Source of the DNA: Cristatella mucedo
Taxonomy: Eukaryota > Bryozoa > Phylactolaemata > Cristatellidae
Assembly (NCBI GenBank): GCA_009760855.2
Contig: WPIO01000003.1
Location: 9,749,501-9,813,500 of the forward strand
Length of the DNA stretch: 64,000 nt
Reading direction: 5' to 3'
Shown: in pieces, positions 42,130-55,929 of the stretch
How positions within the stretch are numbered: the first letter of the stretch is position 1
Layout of the letters: each line of letters starts with the position of its first letter
Notes under the pieces: model-generated
The model's database searches: none
The model's input: the letters and a program-made list of their open reading frames with translations, nothing else
What the model was told of the DNA's origin: nothing
Position numbers and translations under genes: made by a program

Positions 42130-43065
42130 TTAATCACAGCTGTCGGAAAATTTCCTTAAGCTAAACGATGATAAAACCCAACTCCTACTCCTAGGACAAC
42201 CTCAGCGAAGCTGGATTAGGAGACGTTGCTCCTCTTATAGGTGATGCTGTAGTGCGACCGTCATCACGTGCTCAGAATTGAAGTCCCTCTTTGATAGCTT
42301 TTGTAAGTTTGAAAGCTTCATTCAGAATACCCTTTTCACAGCTAGCCATCACGTTCAATACCTGTCTATTACTAGGCACCGCCTACCACTGCGGCTTGCT
42401 AAAAATCAGACTAGCTTCCCTATTCTGACTTACCTGGAGTACAGCAATTACGTTTTATCTAGGCTGCCGAAAAAGCCACAAGTCCCTGCAGCTGGGGATG
42501 AATATGGCTGCTAGGCTAGTCCACAGAGTCCCCAGCGGTTCAGCCACACGTTTCCTTTGCTCGAGGAGCTGCTCCTGCTTCCGGTCAATCGACGGATACA
42601 GACCTAAATATTTACTGTAACACACACGGCCAGCTATGGCTCCGGTCCTTCACGCCTCGCTGAAGTGCTGTAGCAGTTTCAGGCTCCTCATACGCTAAGG
42701 TCCTCTGCGTGCTAAATAAGTCAGCTGCTCCATTGTTACGCTCGTAGACCTTTGGCGAAGAAGCTTTTTCGCATTGTAGGTCGTAGACTTCGGAGCTCAC
42801 TTCCACTGCTCATGCGTATCGACGTCTCTCCTGCTGCCAACCGTGGCATAGCCTTTCCGACCGCCCTGAGCTGTTACGTCTATGCTGTTCACTACCTTGA
42901 CTGCCCCCTTGACTATTGCATGCTTCTCATTCTCTCTTTGTGGCGTGAGTTGAAGTATGCTGGCTGGCTAGCGTGTTCGATCGGAAAGCCGCACAGATTT
43001 CGCTACAGCTCCTGCTGAGTAGCAGCCACACTGTGCTTTTGTGGACTTACACACAAAGATAAATT
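42130..43065 (+). mobile_element. LINE family 2, degraded + strand copy
   Basis: Begins with LKLNDDKTQLLLLGQP-type sequence at about 42155, continues with SFIQNTLFTASHHVQYLSI at about 42310 and a thumb region matching the copy at 48395, and ends with the CTACCTTGACTGC and TTTGTGGCGTGAG phrases of the family 3' part. Many frameshifts. Confidence 0.8.
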
Positions 43066-43489
43066 ACATTGAATTTCAAAGGAGCATGTCTGGCTACAAA
43101 GCGAGCCTTCTAACCGCCCACTCGTAAACTAATCAAGGCCTGAGTACTAGCATGACGAATGGCCAATCAACTCTTAGAGCTGAACACAGGCCTGCGCGTG
43201 GGCCAATGGCAGCTGGCGCGGTATTGATTTAATTAATTTGCACAGGTATATGTCTTCGTGTGTAGCGCATGCACAGCAGCTCGGATTATAATTACATTCT
43301 TCCGCGAGCGGATCAGCATAGGAGGTTAGTAAAATCCGCTATTGGCTGGTTTTTGCTAGCGCACACTGGCAAGTTCTATTATTGGCGATACATTGCTGAC
43401 GCGAGATGACTCGGAGTCTTGAAAACCCTCCACCACTTGCTGATGCTCCTTAGCTCGACGGCTCTGAGCCGGCGAGCCACGGAGTGGGA

Positions 43490-43527
43490 AGTGAGTGAGT
43501 GAGTGAGTGAGTAAGTGAGTGAGTGAG
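43490..43527 (+). repeat. (GAGT)n microsatellite
   Basis: About nine GAGT units with one TAAG variant, followed by generally purine-rich DNA to about 43690. Confidence 0.95.
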
Positions 43528-44036
43528 AGCTAGAGAGTGGAAGAGGAAGAGGGGTGTGAGAGTGAGATGGAACTAGGGATATTTAGAAAGATGTGGACAG
43601 AAATAGGGACAGAAAGAGATATGGATAGAGAAAGGGATAAGGATAGGGAGATGGAGAGAGTTTGAAAGACAAAGGGAAGGAGCCCAAGTTTAAGGAGCTG
43701 CCCAAGTATCGCAACCACAGCAACAAGAAAAGAGCAATATGGCAAGGGCAGCAAGGTCGTTTATGTGAGAAACGGACTACTGGCTATCGTGCATATTTAA
43801 TGAGGATAGGATATTTTGTGAGGTAAAGCAAACATGACATACGTCATAATAAAGCTGCACTTTTGGAGACTCGTTTGGGAGAGAACCTCTAGAGACAGTA
43901 CAAGAAATAGCAACAGTTTTGGTTATTTTGGTAGAGTTAGATAACGTACAGAGCTAATCTTACAGCCTGCGTGTGCATTAGCATCGGGAAAAATGTGGCA
44001 TAGAACCAGAAGGCATAACACAATGGCGGGATATAT

Positions 44037-44039
44037 TAG

Positions 44040-44075
<36 letters not shown>

Positions 44076-44142
44076 CGTGTGTGCGTGCGTGCGTGCGTGC
44101 GTGTGTGCGTGTGTGCGTGCGTGCGTGTGTTTGTGGGTGTGT
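44037..44142 (+). repeat. (TA)n, (GT)n and (GTGC)n compound microsatellite
   Basis: TA to 44056, then GT with interspersed GC to about 44142. Cys-Val or His-Thr frames across it are artefacts. Confidence 0.97.
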
Positions 44143-44199
44143 ATGTCTGTGAATTTCGACATCGCACCTTATGCAAAATATCCTTCAAATATCTATGCA

Positions 44200-45238
44200 T
44201 ACCCGAATGTCATTGCCTGCTCAACCTAAGGTTGTCGTTGTCTTAGGTTTTTTTATGGGCAGCAGGTAAAATGCTCGCCGGAGGTTAAGCAGAATCATAC
44301 TCAACTCACTGAACCACTAGGCATCCGTTCGGCGAAGGAAAGTGCGGTGAGAGCCGACAAGGCTCCGCTCTCACTAAACAAGACGCCGTTTTCGGATCGG
44401 CATTAATACCTCTAGCATCTAACCTATTGAGGAGCATGGCGGACAATAGACTGGCTTAGCCCCAGTCCGTGCCACTTGGCATTGAACAAGTGAGGCGATG
44501 CGAGTCTTCGTTGACGTCCGTTGTACTGTGCATGCGACATAACCGAACCTAAAGCTGCAAACGCGTGTCCGGGTTAAGGTAGGAAGTAGGGAAGTTGTTG
44601 TGCACGGATCAAGGCTGAGCCACCCAGACACTACATTGCCTTAGGACTAGCACACATGAACATACTTAGATGGCTGAGCACACGCGTCCGAACAGATATG
44701 TGCTGGTCTAGGCGAGCTTACGCACGTGCAGACTCAAGCTTGTACACCATGCTTGCACGTGCAGCAGCATACCTAGCCATTTAGGTATCTGTGTTGGCTA
44801 CGACCCATAAAGGAAAGGATCAAAGGACCGCTGTTTTTCTGCCGAAAGCACTTAGTTCAATCATATATGATTGATAGCCATCTGAAAAGACTAATGAATA
44901 CATGCACCGGACTCAGAATCGAAAGCAATTCCATTAGCAATCAAGCGTGGCTCGTGTAGCTGTAGTCGGCAGAGAGCCTGCCGCCTTATGTGTACGACAT
45001 GCTTGATCGACTGCCACGCAAAGATGCCTACCGAAATATTTCAAAACGATGCTGATGCTGCTGCAGAAAGGGAGCAACTCAGACAGTGACCAGTATGCTC
45101 GTTTCCATCAGAAAACACCGACCGCTACTAGGCAACACAAGAACTTGGAGAACAGCACTTAATCTTAGAGCATGTCCGTTGATGAATTTCTCCCTGTTGC
45201 AGCCGGTGCTTGCTGCTTAGCAGCTCTGCCGAGAGATG
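44200..45238. other. gene-free stretch, nothing recognised
   Basis: A short segment at about 44250-44330 has weak SINE-like character but no clear B box. No coding match was seen. Confidence 0.4.
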
Positions 45239-46151
<913 letters not shown>

Positions 46152-46577
46152 AGTGAGAGCTACTGGACCGCGACTGCAGGTTGAGTCGCTGGCTCTTTGC
46201 CTACTGGTCCTAGATTTCTGATATATTTTCTAAGAATAACACTGCAAAAAAGGCTTATTGCGACGCCAGGAATTATGGAGACTGAAGTCAATCATTTTTA
46301 TGGCTTCCCGTCATCTCTTAACCTTGCACAAGGACAGAGAGAGAAATCTTGAGGATCGCTCGGTTACGACTGGTGTTAATTGAGCAAGAAATTTCAATGC
46401 CGGCGCTTTTCAAGCCAGCGACATCAGGGTCAAAAGTCAGCGGCACTCAGTGTTAGTCCACTGGGTCGGCTGGATGGCAGTGCTGTTGGGGTGGGGAGGC
46501 GGTACATTACGTCTACGATCCACGAGCGCCGCCGCACACGAGTACGATAAAGAGCTCAATATAGCAAGCGCTTAACC

Positions 46578-46992
46578 TATACCTCGTACTACACCCCAAA
46601 TCCTTTGGAGACCAACCGTGCCTTTAGTTCGTATGCTCCCATACCGTGAAACTCACTCCCTACTTGCGTCATGACATCTTCTGACTTGATCCCATTTAAA
46701 AAGAAACTAAAAGAGAACGCATTTATCGCATAATTTAGTGAGTACCTGTGATTCGACCTTCATGTGCTTATGTGTGCTGACGCTGTGCAAGCTGTCACTA
46801 ACCACACTTGCATGCTGACCTTGCGCATGTCACCCCTAATCGCTGACCCTGTGCATGTCACCCCTAACCATGTTATTCATTTTGTTTGTTTTTTAAGCAT
46901 GATTTTACTTACCATTTAATTGCATTTCCCTTTGCAGCAAATGTAAAGCGCCTAGAAAGAGATTAAGTTCTCTGAGGGCGCTTTATCAAGTA

Positions 46993-47030
<38 letters not shown>
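46578..47030 (+). mobile_element. LINE family 1, short 3' copy
   Basis: Starts at ATACCTCGTACTACACC, close to the same point as the copy at 50657. It includes the last coding part (AAATCCTTTGGAGACC, then the FKRNLK-type region) and the full 3' UTR, and ends in (ATT)n at 46995-47030. A 30-bp segment (CTGACCCTGTGCATGTCACC) is duplicated near 46820-46865. Confidence 0.88.
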
Positions 47031-47031
<1 letters not shown>

Positions 47032-47050
47032 CATGTTAATCTTGTTGTTT

Positions 47051-47169
47051 AGTGAGCATGCTGCCACTGACCATTCGATCGTGTTTCCTTTGCAGCAAAT
47101 GTAAAGCGCCTAGAGAGAGATTGAGTTCTCTGAGGGCGCTTTATCAAGTGTATTATTATTATTATTATC
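47051..47169 (+). mobile_element. solo LINE family 1 tail (+)
   Basis: Follows the previous copy within 20 bp: the CATGCTGCCACTGACC segment, GCAAATGTAAAGCGCCTAGA, GAGTTCTCTGAGGGCGCTTT and (ATT)n. It has its own tail, so it is a separate insertion or a duplication of the 3' end. Confidence 0.85.
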
Positions 47170-47442
47170 AATTCTTCGAATGGCAAAAAATATGGGCTTG
47201 TGGTTCGGAATCTGTGCGATACAGCCTTGGTCATTAACTAAGCCAACAGAGGGAGCCGTTACCTGTAGCCTGTCTCCGACTATCACCACGGTTGATAAAT
47301 CGAATGACTCGAGGACCGAAGCTAAATGTAACTATACGCTAATACGTGTTCTTTCAGAAAATAATAATAATAGGTCGTTTGTATAGCGCCGGAAGAGGAC
47401 TACAGCTGTCTCCGAGCACTCTAAGACTCTCTGTTAGAGAAT

Positions 47443-47547
47443 CCATAATAATTATAATAATGCACTTGATAAAGCGTCCTCAGAGAACTTAATCTCTTTC
47501 TAGGCGCTTTACATTTGCTGCAAAGGGAAACACGATTGAATGGTGAG
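47443..47547 (-). mobile_element. solo LINE family 1 tail (-)
   Basis: The complement of the family tail: AATAATTATAATAATGCACT, GATAAAGCGTCCTCAGAGAA, then CGCTTTACATTTGCTGCAAA. It stops at GAATGGTGAG with no coding sequence. Confidence 0.85.
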
Positions 47548-47549
47548 AA

Positions 47550-48394
47550 AAGGATTAGGGGTCTTCGCAGTTTCGTGCTTAGACAAGCATGTACAAGCAA
47601 CAAATATCATGCTTAAGCAAGCATGCCGAGGCAAACTGCAAGATATCTAGCGATACCGGTTAGCAGGACTTATGGCAATTAATCTGCTCTAAATCATGCA
47701 CACGTAAGCGAGCGAAGCACACAAGAATACAGTGGACAAGTGTGTTCTCTGTGTCGAAGGGAAAGCTGAGCGGAATAGATTCCCGCTTGAGCTGAGACTT
47801 CAACGTGGCCATTTCGCGACAGGTAACGACCGATGCTGGTAGCGAGTTTATAATTTTTGGTGCTTACGAACTGAAGACTCGATCGCCAAAATGTTACAAT
47901 TTAGTGCGAGGGATGGTTAGACGACGAAGGCGAGGATCGGATACTGCGAGAGAGCACACGGCGAGGAGCATGGAGATTGGTTAGGTCAAGGTTGCTGCAA
48001 GCGAGCGAAGCGGCCTGTAAGCCAGACAGACGAAACGTAAAAAAGTCGGTTATTTCTTCTGGCTGCAAGCTGCCGCCTTGCTAAAGTCTATTTCACGGAG
48101 CCGAATGTACAAAGTGAAGATTGAATGATCACGAAGACTTTCTTATCTATATTGTTCGTCCTCCGAGTTCCAAAATTCACTGTCAAAACTAGCAAGCTGC
48201 TTCTTACAAACCAGCGTTTTGGCGTTTCTACGCTCCATTAGCGGGAAGCACCGCCTGCCTGGCGGCGTAATGTCAACTTAAAAGCTCGTTTCGAACTGCG
48301 ATAGTCACGTCAAACGGAGGCTCGAAGTCTCCAACATAAATCCATATTGCCTTGGCTGTGTTTTTTTATAGATATATTAGCCCTTACATCATCG
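47550..48394. other. gene-free stretch, nothing recognised
   Basis: No coding match, tandem repeat or RNA gene was found. Confidence 0.45.
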
Positions 48395-49397
48395 TTAGTA
48401 CATTAGCAACTTCTGGTTGTCCACCCCATCCAAGATCGAATCGTGATGCACTATTATAGCGTCTAGCGATAAGGTCATCTACCGCCGAACTGCTTCTCAT
48501 AGGACACCCTAAGCGTGAGGCTGGGTTAAAAGGCTTTGCTGTTCTAATAGGTGATGCTATTGTGCGACCTTCACCACGTGCTCGTAATCTAGGTGTCGTG
48601 TTCGACAGCTGCCTCAATTTCAAAAGCTTCATTCAGAAGACTGCCTCTACAGCTAGCCATCACATCCGATCCCTATCCAAGATTAGAAGCTGTCTCTCAC
48701 AGTGGCTTGTAAAAAATTTAACTAGCTCTTTAGTTCTGTCTCGGCTTGATTATTGTAATTCCCTTTTGGCTGGGCTACCAAAGAAAGCTATTATGCCACT
48801 ACAGCGGACTATGAATATGGCTGCATGGCTGGTCTTCAAGTCCCAGCGGTTTGAGCACGTGTCACCTTTGCTGGAAGAGCTAGGATGGTTGCCGGTTGAG
48901 CAAAGGATACAGAGCAAAGTTCTTACGCTGACCCACAAGGCCCGCCATGGCTTGGCTCCTTCATACCTAGCTGAACTGCTGCATCAGTTTCAGCCTGTTC
49001 GCGCCCTCAGGTCCTGTGTGGACAATAAATTAGCTGTCCCATTCCTCCGCTTAAAGACAGTTGGCGACAGAAGCTTTAGCTCTGCAGGTCCTAGACTGTG
49101 GAACTCGCTTCCACAATTCTTACGCAACGACATCTACTCTCCAACTGCTGACTATGGCACATCTTTTTCAGCGGTCCTGAACTGCTACTTCAATGCTACT
49201 CACTACCTCAACTGCTCTCCTGACTCTGCTATGCTTCCCACTTTCTCTTTGTTGCGTGAGACGAAGTCTGTTGGCTACCGAATGCTTACCGAAAGCCGCT
49301 TAGGCTGTGAGTGCGCTATACAAAACTCTCCTGCGTAACACCCACATGGTCTTTATGACTTTGTGGAGTTACAGACGGAGATACATTACATTACATT
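48395..49397 (+). mobile_element. LINE family 2 (CR1/L2-like), 3' part with open frame
   Basis: A 258-residue frame (48562-49338) contains ARNLGVVFDSCLNFKSFIQK, LSRLDYCNSLLAGLPKKAI, LGWLPVEQRIQSKVLTLTHK and PRLWNSLPQFLR, the post-RT region of a CR1/L2-type LINE. It differs widely from family 1 (FDSCLNFK against FQSDLSLD) and ends in a different tail, GAGATACATTACATTACATT, instead of ATT repeats. A partial RT segment lies upstream at 48395-48560. The copy is 5'-truncated. Confidence 0.9.
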
Positions 49398-49585
49398 ACC
49401 GCCCACTTCGTCTACCGCCACTTCGTCTACCGCCCACATTGTCTACCGCCCACTTCGTCTACCGCCCACCTCGTCTACCGCCCACATCGCCCTTCCACTT
49501 GGGCTGCCGCCCACGTCGTCCACCGCCCACGTCGTCTACCACCCACGTTGTCTTCCCACATCGGCTACTACCCACGTCGTTTGGA
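49398..49585 (+). repeat. minisatellite, about 17-bp unit
   Basis: About ten copies of a unit like CCGCCCACTTCGTCTA, with variants CCACATTGTCTA, CCACGTCGTCCA and CTACCCACGTCG. It begins immediately after the ACATT tail of the family-2 LINE. One or two further units reappear at about 49762-49790, after a SINE. Confidence 0.9.
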
Positions 49586-49597
49586 AGTACAGTAAAG

Positions 49598-49757
49598 GTT
49601 AGCTGGTTTAAAAGATTCATTTATATAGCGGCTGAAGAGCTTAGCGGCTATCACCACCGCTTGAAGTTGGCGATATAGGACTGCCCTTTGCAGGGCTCAA
49701 ACCCACGACGCGGGTCGTGAAATGAGAGCACCTTACCCCTAGGGTGAGACCCAGGTA
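49598..49757 (-). mobile_element. SINE family A copy inside the minisatellite
   Basis: The + strand starts TAGCTGGTTTAAAAGATTCA and TTTATATAGCGGCTGAAGAG, includes CACCACCGCTTGAAGTTGGC, a B-box complement (CAGGGCTCAAACCCACGAC), and ends GGTGAGACCCAGG. Minisatellite units lie on both sides. Confidence 0.8.
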
Positions 49758-49794
49758 GTTGCTTACCACCCACATCGTCTACCGTTCGAATTAC

Positions 49795-50227
49795 AGGAAT
49801 TCCGAGGTACTCGTTAATGTTTTAAGAAGTTGCTTCTGAATACTCAATAACCAGATTGAGCGACTGACAATTAGTTTTCGAGAATGAGCAGTTTAAATGG
49901 TCACCCGTGACACACCAACTAATCATACGCACATGAAGGTTAGCTATTTTGGTAGCTGAATTGTTGTAGCTGAAAGACATTAGATAAGAGTGGCGATAAT
50001 CCAATCTGTAAGCTAACTGGCGAGGTACTGCCTCATACTTAAGCCACATACATCAAGTGAATCGCTTACATTTTGAAGCCAGAAGTTTAAACAAAAGCGA
50101 AAAGTGTACAGTGAATCGTAACGTCTTTTAGTGACGTTGTCAATTCAACCTTGTTTCTAGCATTTACGAGCACTTTGCCACTCTTAAGGCTCCTAGGAAG
50201 TGTACAGCAGAGTCTCCTCGCAGAAAG
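49795..50227. other. gene-free stretch, nothing recognised
   Basis: No repeat, coding match or RNA gene was identified in this interval. Confidence 0.45.
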
Positions 50228-50560
50228 CTAGCCTGATAAAGGGCCACTTTGGATATAGGAGCACTGCTCGCAGGGAGCAGACTTTGTACTGCTAAAGCGC
50301 TCCTGCAGGAAACCCATACGAGCTCTGGCAACGAGCGAAGAGCCTCGAGGCGAGGCGCTTGCATCAGGAGTCGACGCCACGGTGCAAATATCCAAGTTTT
50401 CCTTTTCCGTGTCGCACATTTCGCGAACAAGTTCAAAGGTTCTGCCACACAATGAGCGCTCTGCACCAGTGCGTCTAACATTGGCAATGGACGGAGTTTT
50501 CTCGCTGCCATTCAACTGCGGATGCACACCGTCCGCTTCTGATGTGAGTGCATTATGGCT
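50228..50560 (-). CDS. weak exon candidate, unrecognised
   Basis: A minus-strand frame reads EADGVHPQLNGSEKTPSIAN and later CDTEKENLDICTVASTPDAS before a stop at 50228. An acceptor-like CACTCACATCAG precedes EADG. A second minus frame of 115 codons overlaps it, so frame choice is uncertain, and no donor was found. It could be chance in GC-rich DNA. No family recognised. Confidence 0.15.
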   Translation of the reverse strand, partial: SHNALTSEADGVHPQLNGSEKTPSIANVRRTGAERSLCGRTFELVREMCDTEKENLDICTVASTPDASASPRGSSLVARARMGFLQERFSSTKSAPCEQCSYIQSGPLSG

Positions 50561-50656
50561 GCTTACACAGGGGCGGGCCAATTTCAGGAGTCTATTGTGC
50601 TTTCTGATGATGCTACCAGGCTAAGCAATGTACCGCTTACTTTGCGGAATCAAATC

Positions 50657-51056
50657 GTGTACCTATACCTCGTACGAACCTCAAATCCATTGGAGACCGT
50701 GTCTTTAGTTTGTTAGCACCAAAAGCCTGACACTCACTTCCGATTGGTGTCACGACATCCCTTGACTTGACCACATTTAAAAATAAACTAGAAACGCATC
50801 TATTTATCACAGCATTTGGTGGGTCCACGCGATTCGTCCTTTACGGGCTTATGGGTGCTGACACCGTGCATACTGCCACTAACCATACTTATATGCTGAC
50901 CTTGTATATTCACCCGTAACTATGTTATGCTTGTTGTCATTGAGAATGCTACCAGTAACAATTTGATCTTGCTTCCTTTCGAGGAAATGTAAAGTGCCTA
51001 GAAGGAGATTGAGTTCTCTAAGAGTGCTATATCAGATTTGTTTATTATTATTATTA
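50657..51056 (+). mobile_element. LINE family 1, short 3' copy
   Basis: Starts at GTACCTATACCTCGTACGAA, contains the diverged last coding segment and 3' UTR (GAAATGTAAAGTGCCTAGAA, GAGTTCTCTAAGAGTGCTAT) and ends in (ATT)n at about 51040-51056. Confidence 0.83.
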
Positions 51057-51166
51057 TGGTTCCAGCACACGTTATTTGTAGTTTTTCCAGTCTTTCTTCT
51101 CCCGACGAATAACACGTGAGGCTAAAAGGTTGCTAGTCGTTAATCCTTGCTTGAAATTGCCAATTT

Positions 51167-51327
51167 AGCCGTGGGTACTTGTTCAAGCGGTAAGGTGTTT
51201 GCTCTTCACGACCTAGGTCGTGGGTTCCAGTCCTGCAGTGGGCAATCCTTTACTGTCCCCTACAAACGATGGAAATAACCGTGAAGGCTCTTCCTGCAGC
51301 TATAAAAACGAGGCTGTCAAATCAGCT
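51167..51327 (+). mobile_element. SINE family A copy
   Basis: Plus-strand copy with TTCAAGCGGTAAGGTGTTTG (A-box side), GGTCGTGGGTTCCAGTCCTG (B box), GTGGGCAATCCTTTACTG and the end ACGAGGCTGTCAAATCAGC. It is one of the clearest members of the family. Confidence 0.8.
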
Positions 51328-51480
51328 TGCCCTTTAGCACACACGCCCACTTCCCGATTAAGTCAATCTGTTGTTGACATGCACAATTGCACAAAACCTA
51401 CGGGTGCTGCTCGACTAATCGCACATCCATCTCGTACCAAAATGGAGAAGGTTAATGAGCAGTAAATTGCTCCCACTACC

Positions 51481-51674
51481 GGATTTACCCTCTGCTCAGA
51501 TGATTGGCGAATGAGTTCTATAAATTGCTCACGAGATTGAGCACGGCCATCCACACACGCCTTCTTGGTCCCGACATATCTCTCGCCGATGCTTGCTACT
51601 TTCCAATCGCCTTTCATGTTCCTAACGAAGTCAGTGGACATATTAGAGAAGCCTGACCCTCGATGCCACGGCAT
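51481..51674 (-). CDS. weak exon candidate with a donor-like end, unrecognised
   Basis: On the minus strand a frame reads MPWHRGSGFSNMSTDFVRNM, then GDWKVASIGERYVG and SREQFIELIRQSSEQR, followed immediately by GTAAAT, a plausible donor. The mixed, polar and evenly charged composition looks more protein-like than most frames nearby. The acceptor side is unclear: a stop lies about 25 bases upstream of the Met. It could be a first coding exon. No family is recognised. Confidence 0.25.
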
Positions 51675-51679
51675 GCCAA

Positions 51680-54600
51680 AGGATCGGGTCTTTCTTTAAA
51701 GATTGAATTCCTATGACAACTTGGCACCTCACCCTGGTTGAATTCCTAGGAACTTATCCCGAAAGGCCGTGCTTTCGATCCGCGTGACAGCGCTGGCACA
51801 GCAGAAGACTGATTGGATAGTTGACCTACATTTGAACTCACCCGGATAGATCAGTGGCGTCGCCTCGGGCGGCGGGTGGCTTCAGTAGGCGTCTTTGCTT
51901 CGTAGTAATCGGTTCCAGCTCAATCGAAAAGTCATTAGCCTATTTTAATTGCTTACCGCTAACGAGCACCCTGGAAGCGGAAGTGCCGCTGGCTGGCGGC
52001 CTGATGGTTACGATTCAGGTAGGATGCAGTAGTCGGTAGCCCGAGGCGACAGCCGTGGAGCGAGCGAGGCTGCAAACAAGATCCAGCGCGTGATTCGGCA
52101 AACAGGGGCTTGCCTCAATGGTGCCTCAATGCTACATCTTGAGTATATCTAGCTCTTCGCATCGAAGACGAAGTGGGGGACTCGTCTTTCGGCAATGCTG
52201 AAGGCGAAGACACGCACGCGCCTTTTTAGATGTCTTCGTAGAGACTGCTTTTCGAGCCCAACAGAAAATGCGTTTCTAGTTTTTTTGGGATTACGGGATC
52301 GTTTTTAGCCCAAATCGAATACCTGCCGAGCTTAGGGTTGTGATGCCGTGATACCAAAGTCTTTGACGGATCTGAGATGGGTTAGAGGCGTCGTTTAACG
52401 ACTAGAGTCAGAAGACCTACCTAGTGTTACGGTGGCGATTGAAGGTAAAGATACTTCGCTCACTGGATAGTCTTCAATTGGATTTAGTTATTGAAGAAGC
52501 GCTAGAGCTCGGTGTGGAGAAAAACACTCTGGCAGTTGGCCAGGAGCAGATTACCGAAAGCATGGTCATCAATGTGTTCGGATCAGAAATAATTAGTTGC
52601 GATTTAATGTCGACCCCTGGATTCATCGCCTCAAATCATCTTTAGCAACAGGTTTGGTCCTGACCTTTGGGATGAACTTAAGCGAGACTTCCTGGTAGGA
52701 AACGTATCGCAGGACGGCACACTATTGGTGCCTATTTGGCCCTAAGCTACCAGAACCACCCGAGAATTTGTTGCATAGCTCCTCTAGACTTAAATCAGCC
52801 ACAGAAGATTGGTTGATAGCTAATCGCCATGGTTCAAGCTCCGGTGCCTGCAAAGGCGCCATTGTCTGTCCTCGGGTCTTGCCTGGCTCGCTCACTTGGC
52901 ACGTACTAGCGGTCTACCGACAAGATCTCAGCGCTGTCACTCGCTTGGCGAATGAACAGGCTGTGCTCAGCTCAGCCCAGCATATCCATCAATGTAATGT
53001 GTATCTTCTCTACCAGGCTTACTTTGATTAGTCACCGTTGCAAGTAGCACGTGAGCTAAGTGTAGGAGTCTGATTGGTTGACCTGTCTTTGATCTTGGGC
53101 CTATAAGAGAACTGCTAGCATTGGCACTCTCGGGTATTCTCAGCGCACAACATACATCGGTGAAGCTCCACCGAGTAACCGAACCCGAGGGATTTCAATT
53201 CAAATAAAGCAGCGACTGAAAAAGAAGATGAAACCTCTTCGGCAAGCTGGATTAATTTGTTATCGAATAGCCATTGTCGCCCCACGTCAGCCAGGGAATA
53301 GTCGAGTGACTGGCAAAAGCAGCTTCAGCTGCGAAGCAGCGGCAGCAGCAGCAGCGGCACCAAGAACAGACACAACTCGGGCTGGCTGAAAGCAGAGCGC
53401 TAGCGAACAATTTCTCTACTGCTGATGGACCAGCTTCTTAAATGAGGGTGGCGTGGTCAAAATCCACAACAGCACTTTGCAGATCTATTAAACTGTATCG
53501 CCACCAGTAGGGAGCCGAAGAGAGGTCACAGGGTGCAGTGGTGCGTGCGCACACTGCATGACATTTCACGAACCGCGTTCGAGGTTTCGGTGAATCAGAT
53601 CTGTCTAAATCCGTCGAAGACCTTTCGTAGTCCCTTCTCACTGGGGTCGGTAGCTGTGTACAGCGGTGTAGCGCCAAAATGCCGCTAACTAGTTGCGAGT
53701 CGGCAAGGTCCGGCGCGGCTGGGCGGAGGCCATCTTAGCGTGGACATGATCAATTCCATTCTGTTTGGTTTCTCCTAATTATGTTATAAGCGCTGCCCGA
53801 GTAGATCAGAGCAGCCACTCTCTCAGGGTCATCCACTCCTAAAAATCGCCGAGCTCATCAGCGAACGCGAGTTCACGGGATCGAGTGTATGTGAAGCTAA
53901 AATAAAATACATCTCGTGTAGCACTCACAATTACCACGTCGTGGCTAATCAAACCAATACGCTGCTGACCGCTGAGCTCCAGAGACTCAAGTGGCTCAAT
54001 GACTCTCAATACTGAGTTCGAAATCACTTTCTGGCTTTAAATAGCCGCCTTCGAAGCCAGAACGCCGATGGATCCGTGGGTTAATGAGCGAACTTCCTCA
54101 TCGCCGGTGCAACCTACGCGACGGTACCCATGAGAGCTGGCCGGATGCATTCCGAGCAGCCCCTAAGGGACTCTGTTTTCTCGTAATCCAGCCTCGGCCT
54201 TTCAGGATGCTCGGACGAGCTGCTCTTCGATCGATGTCGAGTTGCTGGCTCCTTTCTGCTGACCGGCTAGTAGCGGGATGGTGGTAGGAGAGGGGGCACC
54301 CTGCTAGCATAGCCGTGGCGGCAGCAGCCTAGGCAGCCGGCCGGAGCAGTCGCCGCACGAAGCTACCCGCCGAAGCCCGCACACTGATGGCATTTCACGC
54401 CCACTTCCTTGGACTAAGGCTAGCGCCGGTGCGCGATTGTGAAATTAGCCCGAGGCAGTGCCGGAAAAGCTGCCCGATTGCGTCGTATCGATTCGAAAAC
54501 GCCGCCGGTTATTGGCACCTCTCGGCGCTTGATGGGTTCCTTTTGGCGCGAGCTAGGAGCAGCTACTAGGCCGGTGCATGGAGCTGGAGAAGCCGGTCGG

Positions 54601-54899
54601 CGATCCGCCATCACATAGCTTCTCTGCGGTTTCGAAGGCGGCATAGGACCGGCAGCTGAGAGCTGGGTCCGGAGCAACGGCTTTGCATTCCATCCGACAT
54701 CGTGCCCGAGGTGTCAGCTCGCAGTAATCGCCATTGTCTGCTCTGCCGTGGCTGCTGCCGGTGAGTCGAGTAGTGCAGCTAGGGAATGAGTGAGGATTAC
54801 GAATGCCAATCGGTGCTCCCGTCGAGGAAGAGACTGCGAAGGCTCGACCGTATGCTCCACTCGATGTTACTGATCGCCTGTAACGAGCCCCGATTGCTG
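51680..54899. other. gene-free stretch, nothing recognised
   Basis: About 3.2 kb with frames up to roughly 87 codons and no known motif. A short CAG/CGG-rich patch lies at 53333-53362. GC content rises from about 53500 towards 54800. Confidence 0.45.
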
Positions 54900-55925
<1,026 letters not shown>

Positions 55926-55929
55926 GGGT

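Noticed and set aside
49398-49790. Spaced direct repeats that could suggest a CRISPR-like array
   Set aside because: Units are contiguous and vary without unique spacers; it is a minisatellite in a eukaryotic genome.
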